NCBI RefSeq assembly: GCF_003688555.1
Contig: NZ_REFR01000010.1
Span: forward strand, 62,001 to 126,000
Direction: 5' to 3'
DNA from: Eilatimonas milleporae
GTDB lineage: Bacteria; Pseudomonadota; Alphaproteobacteria; Sphingomonadales; Kordiimonadaceae
Length of the DNA stretch: 64,000 nucleotides
Shown here: positions 8,446 to 16,436 of the stretch, in pieces
How positions within the stretch are numbered: the first letter of the stretch is position 1
Layout: every line of letters starts with the position of its first letter
Notes under the pieces: model-generated
What the model was told of the DNA's origin: nothing
Database searches by the model: none
The model's input: only the letters and a program-made list of their open reading frames with translations
Translations under genes and position numbers: made by a program

Positions 8446-8973
8446 GTGACCCTCCCGGATGACCGCCGTTCGGCCCTTTTGGACCGGCTTGCCGATTATG
8501 TGCTGGCCGAGGGGATTTCGGCGGCCAGCCTGCGCCGGCTGGCCCGTGCGGCCGACACCAGCGACCGCATGTTGCTCTATTATTTCACCGACAAGGCCGA
8601 TGTCATCGCCGCGACGCTGGACCATGTGTCCGCGCGGCTTGTCACCCGGCTGGAGGAACGCACCGCCCGTGTGCCGCTGCCGCTTGACCGGCTGTGCCGC
8701 GATCTCGCGCGCATTCTGTTCACGGACGATATGTGGCCGTTCATGCGCCTGTGGCTGGAAATCGCCGCCCTTGCCGGGCGGGGCGATCCCGTCTACCGCG
8801 ATCTGGGCGAACGTCTTGGCCGGGGCTTCCTTGACTGGGGCGCGGCGCAACTGGACAGCCCCGACCCGGAGGCCCGCGCCGCCGACGCCGCCCGCCTGTT
8901 CGTCATGATGGAAGGCACGCTGCTGCTGAAAAGCGTCGGCATGGACGACATCGCCGCCCGCGCCGTGGAGTAG
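8446..8973 (+). CDS. TetR-family transcriptional regulator
   Basis: A 175-residue protein. An N-terminal helix-turn-helix, SAASLRRLARAADTSDRMLLYYFTDKADVIAATL, matches TetR regulators, and the rest is an all-helical ligand-binding domain. GTG 8446 is preferred over upstream starts because it gives the normal distance to the helix-turn-helix and removes a proline/arginine-rich stretch unlike a TetR N-terminus. It could control the preceding enoyl-CoA hydratase or itself, but no linked target is obvious. Confidence 0.8.
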   Translation: MTLPDDRRSALLDRLADYVLAEGISAASLRRLARAADTSDRMLLYYFTDKADVIAATLDHVSARLVTRLEERTARVPLPLDRLCRDLARILFTDDMWPFMRLWLEIAALAGRGDPVYRDLGERLGRGFLDWGAAQLDSPDPEARAADAARLFVMMEGTLLLKSVGMDDIAARAVE

Positions 8974-9028
8974 GGGCCGGGTCAGGGCCCCATCCCTGTA
9001 TGAACCTGCACCCCTTGGGGCCCCGCGC

Positions 9029-9108
9029 CAGCCTTTGCTTTGATCAGCCAATCATTGCTTTAATCCACCAGCCTTTGCTTTGGTCAGCCAGCCTTTGCTT
9101 TGATTGGA
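9029..9108 (+). repeat. Four 20-bp direct repeats upstream of the AraC gene
   Basis: Four back-to-back units start at 9029, 9049, 9069 and 9089. Units 1, 3 and 4 share CAGCCTTTGCTTTG exactly; unit 2 is diverged (CAATCATTGCTTTA). The exact 20-bp period is close to two helical turns, so the same protein face would be presented each time. The array ends 50 bp before the AraC start, and a possible -10 TATAAC lies 10 bp after it. Confidence 0.8.
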
Positions 9109-9158
9109 CAGACTGTTATAACGTTGCGAATGATTCACAACAAGCTGGCGAAAGCAAC

Positions 9159-10082
9159 GTGGCCGCCGACCCCTACGCCCTGATTGACCCCTATCAGCCG
9201 ACTTTTCAGTCCGACCATACGGCCGGCCCGCAGCCGATCGCCAATGCCATTGCCTCAGCCGTCGGCGCACAGTTGGGCGAAGGGCTGTCCTTTTTCGGCC
9301 TGTCGGCGGATGTGCCCCCGGGGTTTCGCATGCACGGTCGCTCAATCCCGGGTCTGACCCTTGAAATCCACAGGAAAGGGCGGTCCCGCACGGCTGGCGC
9401 GAGCCATGATCGCGCGGCAACCCTGTCAACCGGTGTTGCCACCACAATCTTCACCGACCAGCCGGAGGACTGGGAGACCCGCGCAGGCGATCATGACAGC
9501 ATTGAGCTTTTCTCCATCCTGACCGATATGGACTGGCTGGAACGTGCCGACCTCATACCGGCGGGCAAAGGGGCTTTGACGCATCTGGCCATCGGCTATG
9601 CGCCGGTCGACCCCGGTATTCTGAGGGCGCTGCCTGTCTCGGACGGCGACGACATCCACACGCCGGTGACCCGGCTTTTCCTGGAAGGGATCGCCCTGCA
9701 ACTGCTCGGACAGTCCCTTGGGCGCCTGATATCAGGGGACAGCCGGATTATTGACGCCGCGACGAACCAGCGCGCGCGCCGGGCCCGCGACTATATCGTC
9801 AGCCTTCCCATCGACAAACTCGGCATCGTGTCCGCCGCCGCGGCCCTTGGCACCTCGCCGCGTCAATTGCAGCGCGACTTTCTCACCGTCTTCGGCGAGG
9901 GACCCGTCACCTATGCGCGGCGCTTCCATCTGATGGAAGCGGCGGCAAAAATCAGATCCGGTTCCCTGACGGTCGTCGAGGCCGCTTTCGATGCGGGATA
10001 TTCAAGCACCGGAACTTTTTCGCGCGCGCTCTTCAACACCCTCGGGGTCCGCCCCCGCGATCTGAAGGCCAGATCGAAGTGA
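9159..10082 (+). CDS. AraC-family transcriptional regulator (PchR-like)
   Basis: A 307-residue protein. The C-terminal 100 residues form the double helix-turn-helix: LGIVSAAAALGTSPRQLQRDF, then LTVVEAAFDAGYSSTGTFSRAL and GVRPRDLK. The N-terminal 200 residues are a sensor domain I cannot match to a specific ligand family. Placement directly before a TonB-dependent receptor resembles PchR-type regulators that respond to ferric siderophores (inference). GTG 9159 is preferred because the upstream in-frame sequence is only the translated 20-bp repeat array. Candidate binding sites are the repeats at 9029-9108 and the pair at 10156-10191. Confidence 0.85.
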   Translation: MAADPYALIDPYQPTFQSDHTAGPQPIANAIASAVGAQLGEGLSFFGLSADVPPGFRMHGRSIPGLTLEIHRKGRSRTAGASHDRAATLSTGVATTIFTDQPEDWETRAGDHDSIELFSILTDMDWLERADLIPAGKGALTHLAIGYAPVDPGILRALPVSDGDDIHTPVTRLFLEGIALQLLGQSLGRLISGDSRIIDAATNQRARRARDYIVSLPIDKLGIVSAAAALGTSPRQLQRDFLTVFGEGPVTYARRFHLMEAAAKIRSGSLTVVEAAFDAGYSSTGTFSRALFNTLGVRPRDLKARSK

Positions 10083-10155
10083 CGAGGGTCAACACCTGCC
10101 CGAAGGGGCACGCTTCCCAACCCGCGACCATGACCTGACCTCTCGCAGTGCAAAA

Positions 10156-10191
10156 TTGGCGCGCACGGCCATGATTTTGGCGCGCACGGCC
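10156..10191 (+). promoter_or_regulatory. Two identical 15-bp direct repeats, 21 bp apart, upstream of the TonB receptor
   Basis: TTGGCGCGCACGGCC occurs at 10156-10170 and again, without mismatch, at 10177-10191. A 21-bp offset is two DNA turns and is the spacing used by AraC-type activators for tandem half-sites. The pair lies just upstream of the Fur-like box and about 70-100 bp before the receptor start, the right place for an activator. Confidence 0.6.
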
Positions 10192-10211
10192 CCGCAGAGC
10201 CTTCATCCATA

Positions 10212-10226
10212 TGATAGTCACTATCA
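10212..10226. promoter_or_regulatory. Fur box (7-1-7) upstream of the TonB receptor
   Basis: TGATAGTCACTATCA is a perfect 7-1-7 inverted repeat and a close match to the core Fur recognition pattern TGATAAT-N-ATTATCA. It lies 32 bp before the receptor ATG, where a bound repressor would block transcription. A second half-like element (GAAAGTGATTGTC) follows immediately. Confidence 0.7.
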
Positions 10227-10257
10227 ATGTCAATGAAAGTGATTGTCGGGGGTGTTC

Positions 10258-12399
10258 ATGCGTCGCGTGTCAATATCAGCAGTGTCTGTCTTTATGTTTG
10301 CAGCGGTCGCCGTATCGCCCCGGTCCGCTGCCCAGGACGGCGCCGGGGCGGTGCCCGTCGTCGAGACGATTATCGTCACCGCACAAAAACGGGTGCAGCC
10401 GATCGATGAGGTTCCGGCCACACTGACGGTGATCGACGCCGACATGATCGAATTCGCCGCCGGCAATGATCTGCGCTCCGTGATCGAGCGCACACCGGGC
10501 GCCGCGTCCATCGGTTTGGGGTTTTCCGGCAACAATTCCGTCAGCCTGCGAGGGCTGGGCGGCCTTGCCACCTTTGGCCCTTATGACTCCGCCGTCAGCT
10601 TCACCCTTGATGAACAGGTCATCCCGCTTCGCAGTTTCGACGCCCTGCTTCTGGACGCCGAAACGGTCGAAATCCTCAAGGGTCCGCAAGGGACCCTCTA
10701 CGGCCGCTCGACCATCGGCGGTGCCATCAACATCGTGACGCGGGAAATGACTAAGGACTGGCAGGCCGAAGCCACCGCCCAGGGCGGAGAACACGGCTTT
10801 CTTGCCCTTGGCGCCGCCGCCGGCGGTGCCCTCGGCGAACGCCTGCTGGTGCGGGGTGCCGTTCGCTATACCGAGTTCGACGGCGATGTTGAAAACACCC
10901 TGACCGACGCGGACACCAACGGGGCCGAGATTTTCGCCGGCCGTTTCAGCGCGAAGGCGCTTTTTTCGGACGACGCCTCTCTCAAAGTCACCTATCAGGC
11001 CGACCGCGAGGACCTGACCCCGACCGCCGACCTGCTGCTGTCGGAGCCCCGGTTTCCCATCTCGGGTCAAAGCGGTCTGTCCCTTGCCTCGCGCGATACC
11101 GACCGCATCACCGCCCGCTTTGAAAACGACTTTGGCGACATCCGCCTGATCGCCATGGCGGGCTTTGAAGATACGTCGGTCGGGAACGATTTTGACCTCA
11201 CCGATTCCATTCTGGCCCCGGTCGCATTCGCCGTACCGGTCGCCTTCACCACGGATCCCGACAATGACCGCAGCGTAACAACAACCGACGAAGAGACCAT
11301 ATCGGCGGAAATTCGGGTACAGTCGGAAACCGAAGGTCCGTTTCACTGGCTCGTCGGGGCGAGTTATCTGGATCTCACCTTTGACCGCGAAGTCTCGCGG
11401 CGCAGCCTCATCCCCTCCTTCAACATTACCGAGGTCTCGACAAACGGAAACGTCACCTACGGTGTCTTCGCGGATATTTCCTATGACGTGTCGCAAAGGC
11501 TGACGATCGGCGGCGGTATCCGCATCGCCCGTGATGAAGTCGACTATGAAGGCGTGACGACCTTTTTCGGTCCCCTTGCCGGAACCCCGGATTTTTCCGA
11601 GGACAGCAATTTCGACGACGAGTATCTCGTCGGCAATGTGCGGGCCGTCTACGATTTCGGCGACCACAGCGTCTTTGCACGCTATGCCCGCGGCTTCGCA
11701 TCCGGCGGCTATGGCGAGTTTGCCGCAAATGCCCTGGTACGGCAGCCCATCGACCCCTTCGAGGCCAGCACGTCCGACAGTTTTGAGCTCGGCATGCGCG
11801 GTCAAAAAGGCCGCTTCACCTACAGTATTGCCGCTTTCTACAACGATGTCGCCGACGGCCAGGTCTACCAGTTCGATGCAACCACATTCGTCAATATCGC
11901 CGAAAATCTCGACTTCGAGTCCTACGGTATCGACATCGAGGCCAGCGCCTTTCTGGCGCAGTGGGCTGTCCTGGATTTTGGCCTTGGCCTTCAGGAGGCC
12001 GAGTTTAAAAATGTGCCCGATACCAACCTGTCCGGCGCCCGCAGCGGCAACCGCGTTCCGCTTGCACCCGAGTTGACGGTATCGGCCGCCCTGTCCGGCG
12101 AACGGACCCTGTCAAATAGCGGCCCGTTGGAACGCGCTTTCTATACCCTGTCGGTCCAGCATGTCGGCGACCGTGCCAGCGATCCGGCAAACTCTTTTGA
12201 ACTTGACGCATACACCATCCTTGATGCGCGGCTCGGCATCACCCTCGGACCGGCGGATATATATCTCTTCGGCTCAAACCTCGGGGACGAGCGCGCGCTT
12301 CTCTATGGGCAAAATTTCGGCACGCCGGCCAATCCCATTCCCACAGCCAACATAAACCGGGGGCGTGTCCTCGGCGCTGGCATCACGACGAGGTTTTGA
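10258..12399 (+). CDS. TonB-dependent outer-membrane receptor
   Basis: A 713-residue protein with a signal peptide (hydrophobic SISAVSVFMFAAVAV, cleavage near SAAQ). A TonB-box-like segment VETIIVTAQKR is followed by a plug domain (DEVPATLTVIDADMI ... SVSLRGLGG ... VEILKGPQGTLYGRSTIGGAINIVT). The 22-strand beta-barrel covers the rest and ends in the outer-membrane-type terminal Phe (GITTRF). It would import an iron chelate or similar ligand using the TonB/ExbBD system. The plug sequence resembles receptors annotated for siderophores and pesticin-like ligands. ATG 10258 is chosen over an upstream TTG because GGGGG is well placed. The Fur box and AraC-type repeats upstream support iron-responsive control. 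Confidence 0.9.
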   Translation: MRRVSISAVSVFMFAAVAVSPRSAAQDGAGAVPVVETIIVTAQKRVQPIDEVPATLTVIDADMIEFAAGNDLRSVIERTPGAASIGLGFSGNNSVSLRGLGGLATFGPYDSAVSFTLDEQVIPLRSFDALLLDAETVEILKGPQGTLYGRSTIGGAINIVTREMTKDWQAEATAQGGEHGFLALGAAAGGALGERLLVRGAVRYTEFDGDVENTLTDADTNGAEIFAGRFSAKALFSDDASLKVTYQADREDLTPTADLLLSEPRFPISGQSGLSLASRDTDRITARFENDFGDIRLIAMAGFEDTSVGNDFDLTDSILAPVAFAVPVAFTTDPDNDRSVTTTDEETISAEIRVQSETEGPFHWLVGASYLDLTFDREVSRRSLIPSFNITEVSTNGNVTYGVFADISYDVSQRLTIGGGIRIARDEVDYEGVTTFFGPLAGTPDFSEDSNFDDEYLVGNVRAVYDFGDHSVFARYARGFASGGYGEFAANALVRQPIDPFEASTSDSFELGMRGQKGRFTYSIAAFYNDVADGQVYQFDATTFVNIAENLDFESYGIDIEASAFLAQWAVLDFGLGLQEAEFKNVPDTNLSGARSGNRVPLAPELTVSAALSGERTLSNSGPLERAFYTLSVQHVGDRASDPANSFELDAYTILDARLGITLGPADIYLFGSNLGDERALLYGQNFGTPANPIPTANINRGRVLGAGITTRF

Positions 12400-12401
12400 A
12401 G

Positions 12402-12914
12402 ATGTCGACGGTTTTCCTTTGGCGCATGGTCGCCCTCATCACAGCCATCCTGTCAGGCTATCTGACAGGGCATGTCATCGTTCTGGCGCGCTATTTCGAT
12501 TGGCTCATCGCCAATGGGCACGCCGCCATGCTGAAGACGACATACAGCGTCTTCCGTGTCGAGGGGGATCCCGTCACCCCCTATCTGGGCAGCTTCATGG
12601 TTCAGTTTGCGGTCGCCGTCCTGCTCCTGGTCGTCGGTTTTCGTCAGCGCGCGCACTTTGGCAACAGCCGTCTTGCCGCCGCCGCGCTTGCGGCCCTTTG
12701 CCTGCCGCTGTCGGTGCTGGTGTTCACCCTCACGGGGTTTCACGACATCGAGCATGACGTCATGTCCGCAAGCGATTTATCGTCCGCCACGCTTGAGACC
12801 TGGCTCACCTTGAACGTTCCGCTGCATGTCATCAGCGCCGGGATTTATATCGCGGCCGCCATGGCCATGCTGCTGTCCGATCCGCCGCATCACCGCCGCA
12901 TCACCGCCCCATGA
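12402..12914 (+). CDS. Small four-helix membrane protein, unknown function
   Basis: A 170-residue protein with four predicted membrane spans: VALITAILSGYLTGHVIVLA, FAVAVLLLVVGF, the stretch AAAALAALCLPLSVLVFTL, and VISAGIYIAAAMAMLL. It starts 2 bp after the TonB receptor stop, so it is almost certainly co-transcribed and perhaps translationally coupled. Conserved-looking polar residues (FHDIEHD) lie between helices 3 and 4. I do not recognise the family. Its position suggests a part in uptake or processing of the receptor's ligand at the inner membrane, but nothing in the sequence proves it. Confidence 0.75.
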   Translation: MSTVFLWRMVALITAILSGYLTGHVIVLARYFDWLIANGHAAMLKTTYSVFRVEGDPVTPYLGSFMVQFAVAVLLLVVGFRQRAHFGNSRLAAAALAALCLPLSVLVFTLTGFHDIEHDVMSASDLSSATLETWLTLNVPLHVISAGIYIAAAMAMLLSDPPHHRRITAP

Positions 12915-12928
12915 CCGTACAGGGACCA

Positions 12929-12961
12929 CCCCATGATCGCCCCATGACCGCCCCGTGACTG
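12929..12961 (+). repeat. Three 11-bp tandem repeats (CCCCATGACCG type)
   Basis: CCCCATGATCG, CCCCATGACCG and CCCCGTGACTG follow one another, with a related CCCCATGACCG at 12907-12917. They fill the gap between the small membrane protein and the WrbA-like gene. The 11-bp period equals about one DNA turn. Confidence 0.7.
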
Positions 12962-13037
12962 CAACGCAAGGGGGCATAGACCCCATTCCGGCGCCGTCAC
13001 ATCCCCTGGCACCACCACATCGAACGAGCCTGACACA

Positions 13038-13733
13038 ATGCCCAGATCCACCAATATTCTCATTCCTTTTTTCACCAGCTACGGCCACACCTTTGCACTG
13101 GCAGAGGCCGTCGCCGAAGGGGCAGGGGCGGTCGCCGGCACCGCGGTGAAGCTGGCGCTGTTTCCCGAAGTGCCCCTTGACCGGGACGACATTCCGGGCC
13201 GTGAGGCCCATGACGCCTTCTACAAGCGCGCACGCGAAAAGATGGCGACGATCCCGCAGGCTACGCTCGACGATCTCCGCTGGGCGGACGGTATCATCTG
13301 GGGAACGCCGACCCGATACGGCAACATGTGTGTCGAGATGAAAAATTTCATCGACAAGACTGGGACACTCTGGTTCGAAGGCGCGCTTGAGGGAAAAGTG
13401 ACCGGCCTGTTCGTCTCCAGCGGTACATTGCACGGCGGCCAGGAAACGACATTTATCTCCGCGCTCATCCCCATGCTGCATTTGGGTATGATTTACGTCG
13501 GCACGCCCTACTCGGAAAACCCGCACATGCTTGACGCCACCCGGGCCCTGGGCGGTTCACCCTACGGCCCGTCGACCCTGGCGGTCCGCGATCTCTCCCG
13601 TGACGTCCAGCCGGAAGAACGCGCCCAGGCAAGGGGGCTTGGAAAACGGGTGGCGCAGGTGGCCGCGCGCCTCAAGGGCCTGAAAGACATTCCGGGTGAC
13701 ACTCCGAACAAAATTTTCGACGAGACAGGCTGA
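13038..13733 (+). CDS. WrbA-like NAD(P)H:quinone oxidoreductase (flavodoxin fold)
   Basis: A 231-residue flavodoxin-fold protein. FTSYGHTFALAEAVAEGA gives the FMN phosphate-binding loop. GTPTRYGNMCVEMKNFID and FVSSGTLHGGQETTF are the second and third flavin contacts of the WrbA family, and GGSPYGPSTL is the conserved late motif. It should reduce quinones by two electrons, limiting redox cycling, in the cytosol. It is about 30 residues longer than E. coli WrbA, mostly from a C-terminal extension. It follows the TonB receptor unit by 123 bp. Iron uptake loci sometimes carry flavin reductases for ferric release, so that role is possible but unproven. Confidence 0.85.
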   Translation: MPRSTNILIPFFTSYGHTFALAEAVAEGAGAVAGTAVKLALFPEVPLDRDDIPGREAHDAFYKRAREKMATIPQATLDDLRWADGIIWGTPTRYGNMCVEMKNFIDKTGTLWFEGALEGKVTGLFVSSGTLHGGQETTFISALIPMLHLGMIYVGTPYSENPHMLDATRALGGSPYGPSTLAVRDLSRDVQPEERAQARGLGKRVAQVAARLKGLKDIPGDTPNKIFDETG

Positions 13734-13785
13734 AACGGCACCGGACCGTGGGACCGGTGGCTGACGGTCCGCCGGCCCCGTGGTC

Positions 13786-14184
13786 TCAGGACGCCCGGTT
13801 CATCACGAAGCCCAGCACGATGGCCACACCCGCCCCCCACAAGATCGTGGCGCCGGCGCCGGCCACATAAGCCGTCTCCGTCCCGTACAGGCCGGGCGCC
13901 CACGCCAGCGCCAGCCCGTCCAGCAGGGCGGCCGCCGCCGTCGCCATCGCAATGCCCAGCGCCGTCTGATCATGCGCCAGCCCCGCCACTGTCCTGACCA
14001 GCGGAATGAACGGCACGGTCACCGGGATCACCAGCACATACAGGATGACCATATTGATACCCTCATAGGCCCCCATGGGGCCGATGACCTTCAGCAGAAG
14101 CGCGGCCAGAAACCACAGGACGGCACCGGCCATCACCGACAGCACCGTCTGGCGGGGGGTCAGGGCAGGGCGGGAAGAAATCAT
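13786..14184 (-). CDS. Four-helix membrane protein, DUF5367-like
   Basis: A 132-residue hydrophobic protein with four membrane spans: VMAGAVLWFLAALLLKVIG, INMVILYVLVIPVTVPFIPLV, GIAMATAAAALLDGLALAW, and AGATILWGAGVAIVLGFV. The pattern LLDGLALAWAPGLYG and the overall size resemble the DUF5367 superfamily of unknown function; this is recall, not a search. The start ATG 14184 has an AGGAGTGAG ribosome site on minus. Two palindromic sites lie immediately upstream (14195-14244), so expression appears tightly repressed by a regulator that is not encoded next door. Confidence 0.78.
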   Translation of the reverse strand: MISSRPALTPRQTVLSVMAGAVLWFLAALLLKVIGPMGAYEGINMVILYVLVIPVTVPFIPLVRTVAGLAHDQTALGIAMATAAAALLDGLALAWAPGLYGTETAYVAGAGATILWGAGVAIVLGFVMNRAS

Positions 14185-14194
14185 CTCTCACTCC

Positions 14195-14244
14195 TTGTAG
14201 CGGTTGCTACATATTCCAATACGCGATTGTAGCGACCGCTACAA
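14195..14244. promoter_or_regulatory. Twin palindromic operators upstream of the DUF5367-like gene
   Basis: Site 1 (14195-14212, TTGTAGCGGTTGCTACAT) and site 2 (14227-14244, TTGTAGCGACCGCTACAA, a perfect 8-2-8 palindrome) share the TGTAGC/GCTACA half-sites. Their centres are 32 bp apart, about three DNA turns. This is the usual form of TetR-family operators, and it sits across the expected promoter of the minus-strand gene. Confidence 0.65.
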
Positions 14245-14312
14245 GGCGGGAAATGCACGGCTGATCCACGTCGGTTTCTTATGGGCGGCGGGGCCATATG
14301 ACACAGGCTGCC

Positions 14313-14345
14313 GCAAACATATGTATGCATCATGCATATGTTTGC
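14313..14345. promoter_or_regulatory. 33-bp AT-rich inverted repeat
   Basis: GCAAACATATG at 14313-14323 is exactly complemented at 14335-14345 around an 11-bp centre. It lies between the end of the beta-lactamase-like gene and the operators of the DUF5367-like gene. It could be a 3' hairpin of the former or another regulator site. No U-run follows on either strand. Confidence 0.5.
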
Positions 14346-14428
14346 CCCGCGCGTGGCGTCGCCCCAAAAACCGTTTTGCCAAAACCGCTTAACCGGAAAA
14401 CCGCTTTTCAGGGCGACGACGCGGGGCG

Positions 14429-15616
14429 TCAGTTCAGCCAGGTCAGGACGGGCTGTATGGTGCCGACGGCCGGCGCGATCAGGGGTTCGGCCAGTTTCAG
14501 CCCGCCCTTGCCATTGGCGAAATACACCGCCCCCGTCCGCGCCACCGGGTCAAAGGCGGCAAAGGCCTTGAAAACCCCGTTGTCGCCCCAGTGAAAATAG
14601 ACATCGCGGCCGTTCAGCCGTTGCAGGCCCCAGCCCGGCGTCCAGAAAATCTCGGCCGGCGCGATGGCCGCCGGGTCCGCGCCGAAAACATCGGCCCTGA
14701 CCGGCCCCACCGGGCGCAGCATGTCGGCATGGGCCGCCGCGCTCAGGCCCGTACCGTCACACACCGTGGCGACGAACCGCGCATAGTCGGCCGCCACCGT
14801 CCGCAGGGTAAAGGCCGCATTGGCCGTGCGCGGCGACCGCATGGCCCGGCCCTGCGCCTTGCCGCCATTGGCGTCATGGCCGTAGGACCGGCGCACATCG
14901 CGGGCCAGCGGCACCACATATGTGGATCGCGGCATGATATCGCCCAGGCTTTGCCGGAACAGCGTCTCCAGCGGCTGGCCCGTCACCTGGGCCACCCGCG
15001 CCTGCAACAATTGATATCCTTCGCCCGAATAGCTGAACCCGGTACCGGGCTGGAACAAAAAGGGCAGCGGGTCGCGCCGCCCGGCATCGCTGCCCCGGCC
15101 GGCCCAGTTGGGCAGACCCGACCGGTGGCTCAGCACCATGCGCGCCGTCAGATGCGCATACCGCGCCGTATCGGTGATGCGGGGATAGTCGAGATGCCCG
15201 GCAATCGCCGCGTCCAGGTCCAGGGCGCCCCGGTCGGCCAGTTGCATGCTCAGATACGCGAACACCGGTTTCGACAGCGACGCGGCCTCGAACGCGGTCA
15301 GCGCCGTCACCGGCGCCCCGGTGCCGGTATCGGCCACGCCCGCCGTCTCCACACGGGTCGGCCGGCAGTCCTCCAGCCAGGCGGCGGCCACGCCCGGCAC
15401 CGCCGCCTCTAACAGCAGCCGGCCCAGCCCGTCCGCGTCCGGTGCGCTCGGGTCCGCGGCCTTTACGCGCTCTGCGACCGGATTGGCGGCCATCAGGGTG
15501 GCGGCGACAATCAGCCCCGCCAGGCGTGGCAGGCCGCGCGTGGCAAGGCGGCCGCCGTCCCTTTTGTGGTTTGCTGTTTTGTCTCTGCCTGTATTTCCGG
15601 AATTGTGTGCCCCCAC
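14429..15616 (-). CDS. Serine beta-lactamase-like hydrolase, class C/DD-peptidase fold, exported
   Basis: A 395-residue protein. The three active-site motifs of the family are present: SLSK at 113-116, YSG at 196-198 (in place of YxN), and HWG near 345 (in place of KTG). HWG and YSG point to an esterase/penicillin-binding-like member rather than a classical AmpC. The N-terminus has basic residues and a hydrophobic stretch (LAGLIVAATLMAA), consistent with export to the periplasm. The GTG start at 15616 has an excellent GAGGGG site 6-8 bases upstream on minus. It stands alone. Substrate may be a peptide, ester or beta-lactam; antibiotic resistance should not be assumed. Confidence 0.85.
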   Translation of the reverse strand: MGAHNSGNTGRDKTANHKRDGGRLATRGLPRLAGLIVAATLMAANPVAERVKAADPSAPDADGLGRLLLEAAVPGVAAAWLEDCRPTRVETAGVADTGTGAPVTALTAFEAASLSKPVFAYLSMQLADRGALDLDAAIAGHLDYPRITDTARYAHLTARMVLSHRSGLPNWAGRGSDAGRRDPLPFLFQPGTGFSYSGEGYQLLQARVAQVTGQPLETLFRQSLGDIMPRSTYVVPLARDVRRSYGHDANGGKAQGRAMRSPRTANAAFTLRTVAADYARFVATVCDGTGLSAAAHADMLRPVGPVRADVFGADPAAIAPAEIFWTPGWGLQRLNGRDVYFHWGDNGVFKAFAAFDPVARTGAVYFANGKGGLKLAEPLIAPAVGTIQPVLTWLN

Positions 15617-15890
15617 CTTTTGCCCCTCTTTTTATGCCCGTCATGGATCGTCGCGGCCCGCGCCGGGTGATTTTATCCCTGTCACGGGCTGTTGTGCCGT
15701 TCAACCGGTCTGTCCGCCCATTGCAAGGCACCGGGCTTGATAAAACCGTATCCTTGCTTCCCTGTCACATGGAAACCGTGTAGGACACGCAGGGCCCCCT
15801 GCGGGCACCCCGCTTTGCAACGGCCCTGATACCTTTATGGCCGCCTGTGTGGCTTCGCCTGTGCCCCCCTGTTTTGACGAAGGACGCATC

Positions 15891-16369
15891 ATGACCGCCG
15901 CCCGTCCATGCGACACCGCCGTCACCTTCCGCCCCTCGGCGCCTGTGGACGCACCGGCCATTCACGCGGTGTGGGTGCGCGCGGTGCGGGCGACCCACCA
16001 TTTTCTCAGCGACACGGATTTCGACGACATTTCGGCCATGGTGCGCGACGACTATGCCCCCCATGCCGATTTTCTGGTGGCCGAGCGGGCCGGGGTCATC
16101 GTCGGCTTCATGGGCATGACCGGCCGCACCATCGACTCCCTGTTTCTCGACCCCGATATGTTTGGCCCGATATGTTCGGTCAGGGGCTCGGCCGCGCCTT
16201 TGTCACCCGCGCGGCACAGGCCGGCACCCCGCTCGCCGTCGATGTCAACGAACGGAACACCGGCGCCCGCGCCTTTTACGAACGGCTCGGCTTTACCGTC
16301 GTCTCCCGCTCCGATACCGACGACCGGGGCCGGCCCTATCCGATCCTGCATCTCAGTCGGGACGCATAA
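15891..16369 (+). pseudogene. GNAT-family N-acetyltransferase broken by a 14-bp tandem duplication
   Basis: The first part (TFRPSAPVDAPAIHAVWVRA ... FLVAERAGVIVGFMGMTG ... SLFLDPDM) reads in one frame. The rest (FGQGLGRAFVTRAAQ ... LAVDVNERNTGARAFYERLGF) reads in another. GQGLGRAF is the acetyl-CoA binding motif A, and ARAFYERLGF is the motif B region, so both halves belong to one GNAT protein. The shift is explained exactly by two adjacent 14-bp copies at 16152-16165 and 16166-16179, which differ by one base. Removing one copy restores DPDMFGQGLGRAF in a single frame of about 155 residues. It is therefore a probable recent pseudogene, unless the duplication is an assembly error. A ribosome site (AAGGA) precedes ATG 15891. 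Confidence 0.85.
16152..16179 (+). repeat. 14-bp tandem duplication causing the GNAT frameshift
   Basis: CCCGATATGTTTGG is immediately followed by CCCGATATGTTCGG. The single T/C difference at the twelfth base means the copies have diverged since duplication, or the event was imperfect. Fourteen is not a multiple of three, hence the frameshift. Confidence 0.9.
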
Positions 16370-16436
16370 GGCAAGCTCTTAAAATCTGGGATAAATCAGG
16401 GCTCTTTGACGCTCAGGCTTAGAGACCGCGACAAAT

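Noticed and set aside
9029-9108. Plasmid-type iterons or replication origin
   Set aside because: The period fits iterons, but no replication initiator gene is near and the array sits directly in an AraC promoter region.
14429-15616. Antibiotic-resistance AmpC beta-lactamase
   Set aside because: The motifs YSG and HWG differ from AmpC YxN and KTG, so an esterase or peptidase role is at least as likely.
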